A stretch of 64,000 bases of DNA from Actinomadura rudentiformis (GTDB lineage Bacteria > Actinomycetota > Actinomycetes > Streptosporangiales > Streptosporangiaceae). The stretch covers positions 62,001 through 126,000 of the forward strand of contig NZ_WBMT01000006.1 of the NCBI RefSeq assembly GCF_008923185.1. The letters run 5' to 3'. Below are positions 37,667 to 45,341 of the stretch, in pieces; position 1 is the first letter of the stretch, and each line of letters opens with the position of its first letter. The position numbers and the translations under genes were made by a program. Below the pieces are notes generated by a model. That model did no database searches. It saw nothing but the letters and a program-made list of their open reading frames with translations, and was not told where the DNA came from.

Positions 37667-38434
37667 ATGGACGCCCCCCAGACGCTCGCCGGCTGGCTGC
37701 CCACGGCCCGGTCGATCACGGTGCTGTCCGGGGCCGGGATCAGCACCGACAGCGGAATCCCCGACTTCCGGGGCCCGCAGGGAGTCTGGACCAAGGACCC
37801 GGCGGCCGCGGCCATGTCCACGATCGGCAGCTACCTCGCCGACCCCGAGGTGCGCCGCCGCGCCTGGCGGTCACGGTGCGACCACCCGGCGTGGTCGGCC
37901 AAGCCCAACGCCGGGCACGCCGCCCTGGTGACGCTCGAGCGGGCGGGCCGGTTGCGCGCCATCGTCACCCAGAACATCGACGGCCTGCACCAGAGCGCCG
38001 GATCGAGCCCCGAGCTCGTGATCGAGATCCACGGCACGATGCGGGAGGCCGAGTGCCTGAGCTGCGGCCTGCGCACCCCGATGCCCGAAATCCTCGCGCG
38101 GGTGGACGCGGGGGAGGAGGACCCGCCGTGCGCCGCCTGCGGCGGGATCCAGAAGTCGGCGACGATCTCGTTCGGCCAGGCGCTCAAGGAGGACGTGCTG
38201 GAGGCCGCGATCGCCGCGGCCCGGTCCTGCGACCTGTTCGTGGCCGTCGGCACCTCGCTGACCGTGCAGCCCGCGGCCGGCCTGTGCCTGGAGGCCGTCG
38301 AGCACGGCGCCCGGTTCGTGATCATCAATGCCCAGCCCACGCCCTACGACGGCCTGGCCGACGCCGTCCTGCGCAAGCCGATCGGCGAGGCGCTCCCGCA
38401 CCTCGTGGAACTGACCTGCGGAGCCCAAGAGTGA
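37667..38434 (+). CDS. cobB: NAD-dependent protein deacylase (sirtuin)
   Basis: A 255-aa Sir2-family enzyme removing acyl groups from lysines using NAD. NAD site GAGISTDSGIPDFRG (22-36), QNIDGLHQ (102-109), catalytic H122 (IHGTMREAEC), Zn ligands C130, C133, C155 and C158, and GTSLTVQPAAG are present. Full length. Often named npdA or srtN. Probably leaderless. Its stop is followed directly by a 51-bp repeat array. Confidence 0.94.
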   Translation: MDAPQTLAGWLPTARSITVLSGAGISTDSGIPDFRGPQGVWTKDPAAAAMSTIGSYLADPEVRRRAWRSRCDHPAWSAKPNAGHAALVTLERAGRLRAIVTQNIDGLHQSAGSSPELVIEIHGTMREAECLSCGLRTPMPEILARVDAGEEDPPCAACGGIQKSATISFGQALKEDVLEAAIAAARSCDLFVAVGTSLTVQPAAGLCLEAVEHGARFVIINAQPTPYDGLADAVLRKPIGEALPHLVELTCGAQE

Positions 38435-38436
38435 CG

Positions 38437-38580
38437 CCGAGCGAAGCTCGTCCAATGTTGGCGGCGGGTGGGGGCTGGAGGACGGTGCCGAGCGAAGCTC
38501 GTCCATTGTTGGTGGCGGGTGGGGGCTGGAGGACGGTGCCGAGCGAAGCTCGTCCATTGTTGGTGGCGGTCGGGATCTGT
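38437..38580. repeat. 51-bp tandem repeat, three copies
   Basis: Copies start at 38437, 38488 and 38539. Each opens with the palindrome CGAGCGAAGCTCG followed by GTCCA and a G-rich half. The third copy decays after about 38566. It begins just after the sirtuin stop, so hairpins may end transcription or protect the mRNA. Confidence 0.88.
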
Positions 38581-38663
38581 TGGCGGGTCGTGACCGCTCT
38601 GCCCTTCCGCTCACGTACTTCTCCTGACAAGCTCTATCCGTTGCGGTGCGAGGAGGGATCGGG

Positions 38664-39647
38664 TTGAGAAGCGGGGGCGCCCGGGGGTTCGCCAGGCTGC
38701 GGCCCGGTGACCGGGTGGCCGTGATCGCGCCCAGTGGCCCGGTGGATCCGGGTCGTCTGGAGTCCGGCTGCGGGGTGCTGCGCGATCTCGGTCTGGACGT
38801 CGTCGTGGCCAAGCACGCCCTTGACCGGGTCAATCTCGGCGGGGCGGGACAGGTCCGGGACGACTGGCAGCGGCTCGCCGGGACGGACGCCGACCGGGCG
38901 GCCGACCTGCAGGCCGCGTGGTGCGATCCGGAAGTGCGGGCTGTGGTGTGCGCCCGCGGTGGTTACGGGGCGACCCGGGTTCTCGATCACCTTGACTGGG
39001 CGGCGCTGGCGGAGGCGGCGGTCACCGACCGTGGCCCCAAGCTCCTGCACGGCTCCAGCGACATCACCGCGCTCCACACGGCCTTCGGCGAACGGTTCGG
39101 CATCACCACCGCGTTCGGGCCCATGCCGGCGGGCGCCGTCCTCGCGGACGGCACCGGGGACGATCACCAGGCCTCGCTGGCGAGCCTGCGCGCGGCGTGG
39201 TTCGGGAGCGCTCCCGAGGCCGTCAGAGGCACGCACGCCCTCAGCCCGGGGCGGGCCGAGGGCCCGCTCACCGGAGGCACCCTGGCGCTCCTCACGGCGA
39301 TGCTCGGCACGCCCTGCGCACCGGCTCCGGCGGCCGGGCGCGTCGTCTTCCTGGAGGACGTGACCGAGGCGCCTTACCGCATCGATCGCATGCTCACGCA
39401 GTTGCTCCAGGCGGGCTGGTTCGACGGCGCCGCGGGCGTCGTCCTCGGCCCCTGGACCGACTGCGGTGATCCCGCCGAGGCGGACGCCGTGGTGGCGAGC
39501 CGGCTCGGCCCGCTCGGCATACCGATCCTCGCGGGCGTCCCCGCCGGGCACGGACCCCGCCAGCTCACCCTGGAACTCGGCGCCCGGGTCCTGCTGGACG
39601 CCGACGCCGGGGTTCTGACCCTGCAAGCTCCCGCAGGAGGTGTCTGA
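38664..39647 (+). CDS. LD-carboxypeptidase (peptidase family S66)
   Basis: A 327-aa muramoyltetrapeptide carboxypeptidase, which trims the terminal D-Ala from cytoplasmic tetrapeptides during peptidoglycan recycling. The nucleophile is in HGSSDITALH; the acid lies in EDVTEAPYRIDRML; the His in GVPAGHG. No signal peptide, as expected. I choose TTG 38664 because AGGAGGG is 6 nt upstream; GTG 38646 would precede that site. Followed by a coupled gene of unknown function (TGATG overlap). Confidence 0.88.
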   Translation: MRSGGARGFARLRPGDRVAVIAPSGPVDPGRLESGCGVLRDLGLDVVVAKHALDRVNLGGAGQVRDDWQRLAGTDADRAADLQAAWCDPEVRAVVCARGGYGATRVLDHLDWAALAEAAVTDRGPKLLHGSSDITALHTAFGERFGITTAFGPMPAGAVLADGTGDDHQASLASLRAAWFGSAPEAVRGTHALSPGRAEGPLTGGTLALLTAMLGTPCAPAPAAGRVVFLEDVTEAPYRIDRMLTQLLQAGWFDGAAGVVLGPWTDCGDPAEADAVVASRLGPLGIPILAGVPAGHGPRQLTLELGARVLLDADAGVLTLQAPAGGV

Positions 39648-40537
39648 TGAGCGGCAGGCACGCGCGTCCCGGCGACTGGGACGACGGCGCCCTCGACTCC
39701 CTTCTGGTGCTGGTGGCGGAGAGCCTCGGCTACTCCTGCCGCCAGGTGCCGGGTGACGTCATGCTGCTCGAGGGCGCCAACCGCCTCCACGTCAGCCTGC
39801 GCAACCTGCGGCAGCTGGCCCGCCTCGTGCCGCGGAACGACTGGCCCGCGCTGGTCTCCGACCACGTCACCACGATCGTCACCGCGATCGAGGAGCCGCT
39901 GGACCTCAGCGACTTCGAGCTCGCCCAGAACCTGCTGCGCACCCGCATCTACCCGGCCGAGGCCGACAACGGCGTGCTCGCGGCGCGCCCCTTCGCCCCG
40001 GGGCTCATCGAGGCCGTGGTGGTCGACACCCCCACCACGGTGCGCACCGTGACCACCGAGGAGATGAACGGCTGGCCGGTCTCCGGCGACGCGCTGTTCA
40101 TGCTGGGCCGCGCCAACGTGCGGGCCGACGGGCCGTTGCAGCTGGACGAGCAGGAGCTCGGCGGAGTGCGGGTCTCGGTGCTGCACGGCTGGACGTTCTA
40201 TGCCGTGACCCACCTGGCCTGGCTGGAGGAGTACCTGCCGATCGGCCCGTACGGCGCGCTGGTCGTCGCGCCCAACCGGAGTTTGATCATCGCGCACCCG
40301 ATCCAGCCCCCGGTCGGCGGTATCCGCGCCGGTTACCGGGCGGCGGTGGCGGCGGCGCGCGAGCTCCAGGGACAGGCACACCAGGCGTACGAGGACGGCC
40401 CGGGTTCTCTCAGCCCGCATCTCTACTGGTGGCGCAACGGCGAGCTGACGCTCCTGGAGACCCGCTATGACGGCGACACGCTCGTGCTGCCCGAGGACTT
40501 CCGCTCGGTGCTGACCACGCTGGCCGCCGAGCCCTGA
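39647..40537 (+). CDS. Conserved hypothetical protein, possibly DUF1444-like
   Basis: A 296-aa soluble protein, translationally coupled to the LD-carboxypeptidase gene. Segments such as NRLHVSLRNLRQLAR, the central FMLGRANVRADGPLQ and LVVAPNRSLIIAHPI are reminiscent of the YtpQ/DUF1444 family, but I am not sure. No catalytic motif, membrane span or signal peptide is visible. The coupling suggests a link to cell-wall recycling (inference). A hairpin follows. Confidence 0.7.
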   Translation: MSGRHARPGDWDDGALDSLLVLVAESLGYSCRQVPGDVMLLEGANRLHVSLRNLRQLARLVPRNDWPALVSDHVTTIVTAIEEPLDLSDFELAQNLLRTRIYPAEADNGVLAARPFAPGLIEAVVVDTPTTVRTVTTEEMNGWPVSGDALFMLGRANVRADGPLQLDEQELGGVRVSVLHGWTFYAVTHLAWLEEYLPIGPYGALVVAPNRSLIIAHPIQPPVGGIRAGYRAAVAAARELQGQAHQAYEDGPGSLSPHLYWWRNGELTLLETRYDGDTLVLPEDFRSVLTTLAAEP

Positions 40538-40545
40538 ACGGGACC

Positions 40546-40576
40546 GGGCGGCGGCCCGGCGTGAGCCGGGCCGCCC
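40546..40576. terminator. Bidirectional terminator hairpin
   Basis: GGCCCGGC pairs with GCCGGGCC across a GTGA loop, extended by GGGC/GCCC after a small bulge. It lies between two convergent genes and can serve both. Confidence 0.7.
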
Positions 40577-40598
40577 CTGCGGCGGATCTACTGCGAGG

Positions 40599-41255
40599 TC
40601 ACTGACCGGCGCCCACCAGCGGCTCCGGGGAAGGCTGGGGACCGGCTGAAGGGCCGGCCGAAGGATCGGCCGACGGCTTCTTGGTCTCCAGCAGCGGGAT
40701 GAAGACGTGCGCGAGCGGGCCGATGGCGACGGCGTACAGCAGGGTGCCGATCCCCACGGTGCCGCCGAGCAGCCAGCCGACCGCGAGCACGCTCAGCTCG
40801 ATCACGGTGCGGACGACCCTGATCGAGTGGCCCCGCGCCGCCAGGCCGGTCGTCAGGCCGTCCCGGGGACCCGCCCCGAACCCGGCACCGATGTAGAGAC
40901 CGGTGGCGAAGCCGCCGACGACGATCGCCGCGATCAGGTAGGCCCAGCGCGCCGCTGGGGCGGACGGGTCGGGCAGCAGGTGGAGGAAGAGGTCGGCGAA
41001 GACGCCGACCAGGATCACGTTGCTGATCGTGCCCAGGCCGGGCTTCTGCCGCAGCGGGATCCAGGCCAGCATGACGACCGCCCCGATGATGATGATCCAG
41101 ACGCCGATCGACAGCCCGAACTGCCGCGACAGGCCTTGGTGGAACACGTCCCAGGGATCGTTGCCCAGGGCGGAGTCCACCTGCAGGGCTATGCCCAAGC
41201 CGTACAAGGCCAATCCGGCGTACAGCTGAACCAATCGACGCATCATCAAAGCCAC
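40599..41255 (-). CDS. yczE: YczE/YitT family membrane protein
   Basis: A 218-aa protein with five or six transmembrane segments. The family motif includes ALQVDSALGNDPWDVFHQGLS near the N-terminus and GAGFGAGPRDGLTTGLA near residue 127. YczE is a membrane protein of unknown activity often paired with a MocR regulator, as here. GTG start at 41255 with AGGGA about 8 nt upstream; ATG 41246 is also possible. A good -10 (TATAAA) precedes it. Confidence 0.88.
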   Translation of the reverse strand: MALMMRRLVQLYAGLALYGLGIALQVDSALGNDPWDVFHQGLSRQFGLSIGVWIIIIGAVVMLAWIPLRQKPGLGTISNVILVGVFADLFLHLLPDPSAPAARWAYLIAAIVVGGFATGLYIGAGFGAGPRDGLTTGLAARGHSIRVVRTVIELSVLAVGWLLGGTVGIGTLLYAVAIGPLAHVFIPLLETKKPSADPSAGPSAGPQPSPEPLVGAGQ

Positions 41256-41268
41256 TGTTCGATTCCCT

Positions 41269-41274
41269 TTTATA
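41269..41274 (-). promoter_or_regulatory. -10 hexamer of yczE promoter
   Basis: Minus-strand TATAAA, 13 nt before the GTG. The direct repeats at 41332-41374 lie upstream of it. Confidence 0.45.
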
Positions 41275-41331
41275 GTGCCGCCACCTGGGGGGAGTGCGGC
41301 CGGCGTGCCCGGACGTGGTCAGCTTGGCCTG

Positions 41332-41374
41332 AAGTGGACTGGCATTTAAAGGGCCAATATGGAAAAGTGGACTG
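41332..41374. promoter_or_regulatory. Direct repeats, candidate MocR operator
   Basis: AAGTGGACTG occurs at 41332-41341 and again at 41365-41374, 33 bp apart (three helical turns), in the divergent yczE-mocR promoter. MocR regulators are known to bind pairs of direct repeats in such positions. The second copy touches the mocR start codon. Confidence 0.6.
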
Positions 41375-41375
41375 C

Positions 41376-42857
41376 ATGAGTACCCGGTACGTGAGCGGAT
41401 CTCAGCTGGCCCGGCTGCTCGGCGAGGTGCCGCACGAGCGTCCCTTCTACGCCGCGCTCGCCCACGCGGTGCGCGGGCTCGTCCTGGACGGGCGGCTGGC
41501 GCTCCGCACACGGCTGCCCGCCGAACGGGACCTGGCGGCCGCCCTCGGCGTCAGCCGCACCACCGTGACGGCGGCGTACGACCGGCTGCGCGACGAAGGG
41601 TTCATCGAGAGCAGGCAGGGCGCGGGCAGCTGGACGGCGCTCCCCCCGACCACCATGACGGCTCCGTCGACGCGCGCGGTGCCGTCGGTGTCGGTGCCCT
41701 TCGGCGCCGGCAAGTTCGGCATGGCGCACGCTCCGGACGGGCCGGGTTTCATCGATCTCGGCTGCGCGACGCCGGGCGCCCCGGAGATCTTCGACGAGGC
41801 CGTCGCCGCCGCGGTCGCCGAGCTGGGCCGCTACAGCGCCGGTCCCGGCTACGAGCCCGCCGGCCTGGCCGAGCTCCGCGAGGAGATCGCCGCGATGTAC
41901 GCGGCGCGGGGCGTGCCGACCCGGCCGGACCAGATCGTCGTCACCACGGGCGCGCAGCACGCCTTCACCGTGCTGACCCAGGTCATGATCGATCCTGGTG
42001 ACGCCGTCCTGGTCGAGCGGCCGACCTACCCGCACGCCCTCAGCGCGCTGCGGCGGCGCGGGGCGCGGCTGGTGCCGGTGGGCGTCAACGAGGGCTGGGA
42101 CATGGAGCTGATCGCCGGCAGCATGCGGCAGGCCGCCGTGCGGCTGGCCTACATGATCCCCGACTTCCACAACCCCACCGGCCGCCTCATGGACGAGCGC
42201 GACCGGGCCGCGCTGGTCGACGCCGCGCGGCGCGCCGACGCCTTCCTGCTCGTCGACGAGACGTTCGCCGAGCTGGGGCACGACCTGGCCGCCCCCCGGA
42301 TGGCGCCGCTGTCCTCGTACGACACCGGCGGGCGCGTCATCACGATCGGCTCGGCCTCCAAGCTGCTGTGGGGCGGGCTGCGCATCGGCTGGATCCGCAC
42401 CACCGCGCCGCTGGCGCGGCGCCTGGTGTTGTCACGCGAGGCCATGGACATGGCGAGCCCGGTGCTCGACCAGCTCATCGTCCGGGAGCTGCTGCTGCGG
42501 CTCGACGAGGTGCGCGCCGAGCGGGCGGCGACGCTGCTGCGCAACCGGGACGCGCTGGCCGCGGCGCTGCGCGATCATCTGCCGGACTGGGAGTTCCAGC
42601 TGCCCGAGGGCGGCATGTCGGTGTGGGCGCGGCTCGGCGCCCCGGTGGCGACGCTGCTGGCCGAGGTCGCCGGGCGGTACGGCGTGCGCGTGGTGCCCGG
42701 CCCGGTCTTCGGCGTCGACGGCGTGCTCGAAGACTGCGTCCGGCTGCCGTACGTGCTGCCGCCGGAGACGTTGCGCGTGGCCGTCGAACGGCTGGCCACC
42801 GCCTACGGCGAGGTCGAGGCCGCCCCCGTCGCCCGGCCGCTGCCCGCCTACGTCTGA
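41376..42857 (+). CDS. MocR family (GntR-HTH plus aminotransferase) regulator, YczR type
   Basis: A 493-aa fusion: winged-helix GntR domain (about 20-90: LPAERDLAAALGVSRTTVTAAYDRLRDEGFI), linker, then a fold-type I aminotransferase-like domain (about 120-475) with PLP lysine K329 in SASKLLWGGLRIGW. MocR proteins sense PLP or an amino-acid adduct and control a neighbouring gene. Divergent from yczE, the known YczR/YczE arrangement. ATG 41376 is chosen; the long upstream extension runs through yczE on the opposite strand and is not real. Confidence 0.92.
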   Translation: MSTRYVSGSQLARLLGEVPHERPFYAALAHAVRGLVLDGRLALRTRLPAERDLAAALGVSRTTVTAAYDRLRDEGFIESRQGAGSWTALPPTTMTAPSTRAVPSVSVPFGAGKFGMAHAPDGPGFIDLGCATPGAPEIFDEAVAAAVAELGRYSAGPGYEPAGLAELREEIAAMYAARGVPTRPDQIVVTTGAQHAFTVLTQVMIDPGDAVLVERPTYPHALSALRRRGARLVPVGVNEGWDMELIAGSMRQAAVRLAYMIPDFHNPTGRLMDERDRAALVDAARRADAFLLVDETFAELGHDLAAPRMAPLSSYDTGGRVITIGSASKLLWGGLRIGWIRTTAPLARRLVLSREAMDMASPVLDQLIVRELLLRLDEVRAERAATLLRNRDALAAALRDHLPDWEFQLPEGGMSVWARLGAPVATLLAEVAGRYGVRVVPGPVFGVDGVLEDCVRLPYVLPPETLRVAVERLATAYGEVEAAPVARPLPAYV

Positions 42858-42863
42858 CGCCGG

Positions 42864-43298
42864 TCAGGGCGCGCGCTGGATGTAGTCGACGAGGTGCTCG
42901 CGCTCGCTCTCGAGCTCGCCGATCGCGCTCTTGACGACGTCGCCGATGCTGACCAGTCCGGCCAGCCGGCCGTCGACCACCACGGGGATGTGCCGGATCC
43001 GGTGCTCGGTCATCGTCAGGCGCAGGTCGTGCACGTCGGCGCCGGGCTCGCAGGTGCGCACCTCGGCCGTCATGATGTCCGACACGGGCCGGTCGAGCAG
43101 CCGCGCGCCGTGCTCGTGCAGATGGCGCACGACATCGCGTTCGGACGCGATGCCCGCGATCGTCTCACCGTCCGGCGAGACCACCGCCGCGCCGATGTTG
43201 TGTTCGGCCAGGGTGGCCAGCAGTTCCCGGACGGTGGCGTCGGGTCGCACCGTGGCCACCGCGTTCCCTTTTCTCCGCAGGATGTCGCGAATGCGCAT
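42864..43298 (-). CDS. CBS domain pair protein
   Basis: A 144-aa protein made of two CBS domains (about 8-60 and 72-125), which bind adenine nucleotides or similar ligands. Motifs GIASERDVVRHL and GLVSIGDVVK close each repeat. Such stand-alone proteins often have stress-related regulatory roles. I choose ATG 43298 (GGAG 8 nt upstream); a longer frame has no support. Convergent with the MocR gene and divergent from GH15. Confidence 0.88.
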   Translation of the reverse strand: MRIRDILRRKGNAVATVRPDATVRELLATLAEHNIGAAVVSPDGETIAGIASERDVVRHLHEHGARLLDRPVSDIMTAEVRTCEPGADVHDLRLTMTEHRIRHIPVVVDGRLAGLVSIGDVVKSAIGELESEREHLVDYIQRAP

Positions 43299-43525
43299 GA
43301 TCAGCACTCCGGCGTCGGTTCGGTCGGCTGTCGCGGGCCCCGCCGCGTTCTTTACCTGCCAAGGTCCCATGTTCCGCCGCCCGCCGAAACCCCGCCGCGG
43401 TAAACGGTTGGCTCCGGCGGCAGGTGATCGTCCCGGGCCGGGCATGCGGAGAGTGGATCACGGGTAGGCCTGACCTGCTTGGTCTCGTTGGTGAACTCCA
43501 GGGCCGTGCGATCAAGGAGAGCGAC

Positions 43526-45310
43526 GTGCCGGGACGTATCGAGGACTACGCCCTGATCGGCGACTGCCAGAGCGCCGCGCTGGTCTGCGACGACGGGTCC
43601 ATCGACTGGATGTGCCTGCCGCGGTTCGACTCGGGGGCCTGTTTCGCCGCGCTGCTCGGCGACGAGGAGAACGGCCGCTGGCAGCTCGCGCCCGCCGGTG
43701 CCGGACGGGCCACCCGCCGCCGCTACCGGGGCGACACGCTGATCCTGGAGACCGAGTGGGAGACCGCGGACGGCGCCGTCCGGGTCATCGACTTCATGCC
43801 GCACCGCGGGGAGGCGCCCGACGTCGTGCGGATCGTGGAGGGGCTCTCGGGCGAGGTCGGCATGATGCTGGACCTGCGGCTGCGGTTCGACTACGGCCAC
43901 CGCGTGCCCTGGATGCACCAGTCCTGCGGCCAGCTCGCCGGGATCGCCGGTCCGGACTCGATCTGGCTGCGAAGCCCGATCAAGGTGGCGGGCCACGATT
44001 TCACGCACACCGCGGAGTTCACCGTGCGTTCGGGGGAGCGGGTCCCGTTCGTGCTCACCTGGCACCCGTCCCACCTTCCGGCGCCCAGGCCGGTCGACGC
44101 GCTGCACGCGCTGGAGGAGACCGAGGAGGAGTGGAACTCGTGGGTCGGCAAGTTCTCCTACGAGGGCACCTACCGGGACGCCGTCATCCGCTCCCTGATC
44201 ACGCTCAAGGCGCTCACCTACGCGCCCACCGGCGGCATCGTCGCGGCGCCCACCACCTCGCTCCCGGAGGCGATCGGCGGCGTCCGCAACTGGGACTACC
44301 GCTTCTGCTGGCTGCGTGACGCGACCATGACGCTGGACGCGCTCCTGCGCAGCGGCTGCACCGAGGAGGCCGACGCCTGGCGGCAGTGGCTGCTGCGGGC
44401 CGTCGCCGGCGCCCCCGAGGACGTCCAGATCATGTACGGGGTGGCGGGGGAGCGGAGGCTCCCCGAGTGGGAGGTCGGCTGGCTCGGCGGGTACGAGGGC
44501 TCACAGCCGGTGCGCGTGGGCAACGCCGCCGCGGGGCAGCTCCAGCTGGACGTCCCCGGCGAGGTGATCAGCACGCTGTACCTGGCGCGCCGGGCGGGCC
44601 TGCCGCCGGCGCCCGAGATCGCGGCGATGAAGGACTCGCTGCTCGCGTACGTGGAGGCGCGGTGGGAGGAGCCCGACGAGGGGCTCTGGGAGATCAGGGG
44701 TGAGCGGCGGCACTTCGTGCATTCCAAGATGATGTGCTGGGTCGCGTTCGACCGCGCCGTCAAGCTCTCGGAGGAGTTCGGGCGGCCCGGGCCGGTCGAC
44801 CACTGGCGGCGGCTGCGCGACCGTATCCACCGGGACGTGTGCGACAAGGGCTTCGATCCCGTCCGCGGCACGTTCACCCAGTCGTACGGCTCCCAGGAGG
44901 TCGACGCGGCCCTGCTCCTGATGCCCCAGCTGGGCTTCCTCCCGGCGGATGATCCGCGCGTCGTCGGCACGATCGAGGCCGTTCAGCGGGAGCTCGCCCC
45001 CGACGGCTTCGTCCGGCGGTACCCGACCCGGGAAGGCGAGTCGTCCGACGGCCTCACGGGCGAAGAGGGTGCGTTCCTGGCGTGCTCGTTCTGGCTCGCC
45101 GACGGCCTGCGGCTCATCGGCCGGGAGGACGAGGCGCGGGAGCTCTTCGAGCGGCTGCTGTCACTCCGCAACGACGTGGGCCTGCTGGCGGAGGAGTACG
45201 ACCCCAGGACCGGCCGTCAGGTGGGCAACTTCCCGCAGGCGTTCAGCCATGTGCCGCTGATCCACACCGCCCACGAGCTCGACGGCCACCGGGTCGCGTG
45301 GTGGACCTGA
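43526..45310 (+). CDS. Glycoside hydrolase family 15 protein
   Basis: A 594-aa cytoplasmic GH15 enzyme, related to glucoamylase and to actinobacterial trehalases. An N-terminal beta-sandwich (1-210) precedes an alpha/alpha barrel. Family blocks are APTTSLPEAIGGVRNWDYR, FCWLRDATMTL, the catalytic acid region near GSQEVDAALLLMP, and LLAEEYDPRTGRQVGNFPQ with the second glutamate. GTG 43526 has AGGAG 7 nt upstream, so I reject the longer frame. Could hydrolyse trehalose or short glucans; the sequence does not decide. Confidence 0.88.
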   Translation: MPGRIEDYALIGDCQSAALVCDDGSIDWMCLPRFDSGACFAALLGDEENGRWQLAPAGAGRATRRRYRGDTLILETEWETADGAVRVIDFMPHRGEAPDVVRIVEGLSGEVGMMLDLRLRFDYGHRVPWMHQSCGQLAGIAGPDSIWLRSPIKVAGHDFTHTAEFTVRSGERVPFVLTWHPSHLPAPRPVDALHALEETEEEWNSWVGKFSYEGTYRDAVIRSLITLKALTYAPTGGIVAAPTTSLPEAIGGVRNWDYRFCWLRDATMTLDALLRSGCTEEADAWRQWLLRAVAGAPEDVQIMYGVAGERRLPEWEVGWLGGYEGSQPVRVGNAAAGQLQLDVPGEVISTLYLARRAGLPPAPEIAAMKDSLLAYVEARWEEPDEGLWEIRGERRHFVHSKMMCWVAFDRAVKLSEEFGRPGPVDHWRRLRDRIHRDVCDKGFDPVRGTFTQSYGSQEVDAALLLMPQLGFLPADDPRVVGTIEAVQRELAPDGFVRRYPTREGESSDGLTGEEGAFLACSFWLADGLRLIGREDEARELFERLLSLRNDVGLLAEEYDPRTGRQVGNFPQAFSHVPLIHTAHELDGHRVAWWT

Positions 45311-45312
45311 GG

Positions 45313-45335
45313 TGACCATCCGACGTCCATGGTCA
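45313..45335. terminator. Weak hairpin between GH15 and ephD genes
   Basis: TGACCAT pairs with ATGGTCA (7 bp, 9-nt loop) just after the GH15 stop, between convergent genes. Stability is modest. Confidence 0.35.
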
Positions 45336-45341
45336 GTACAG

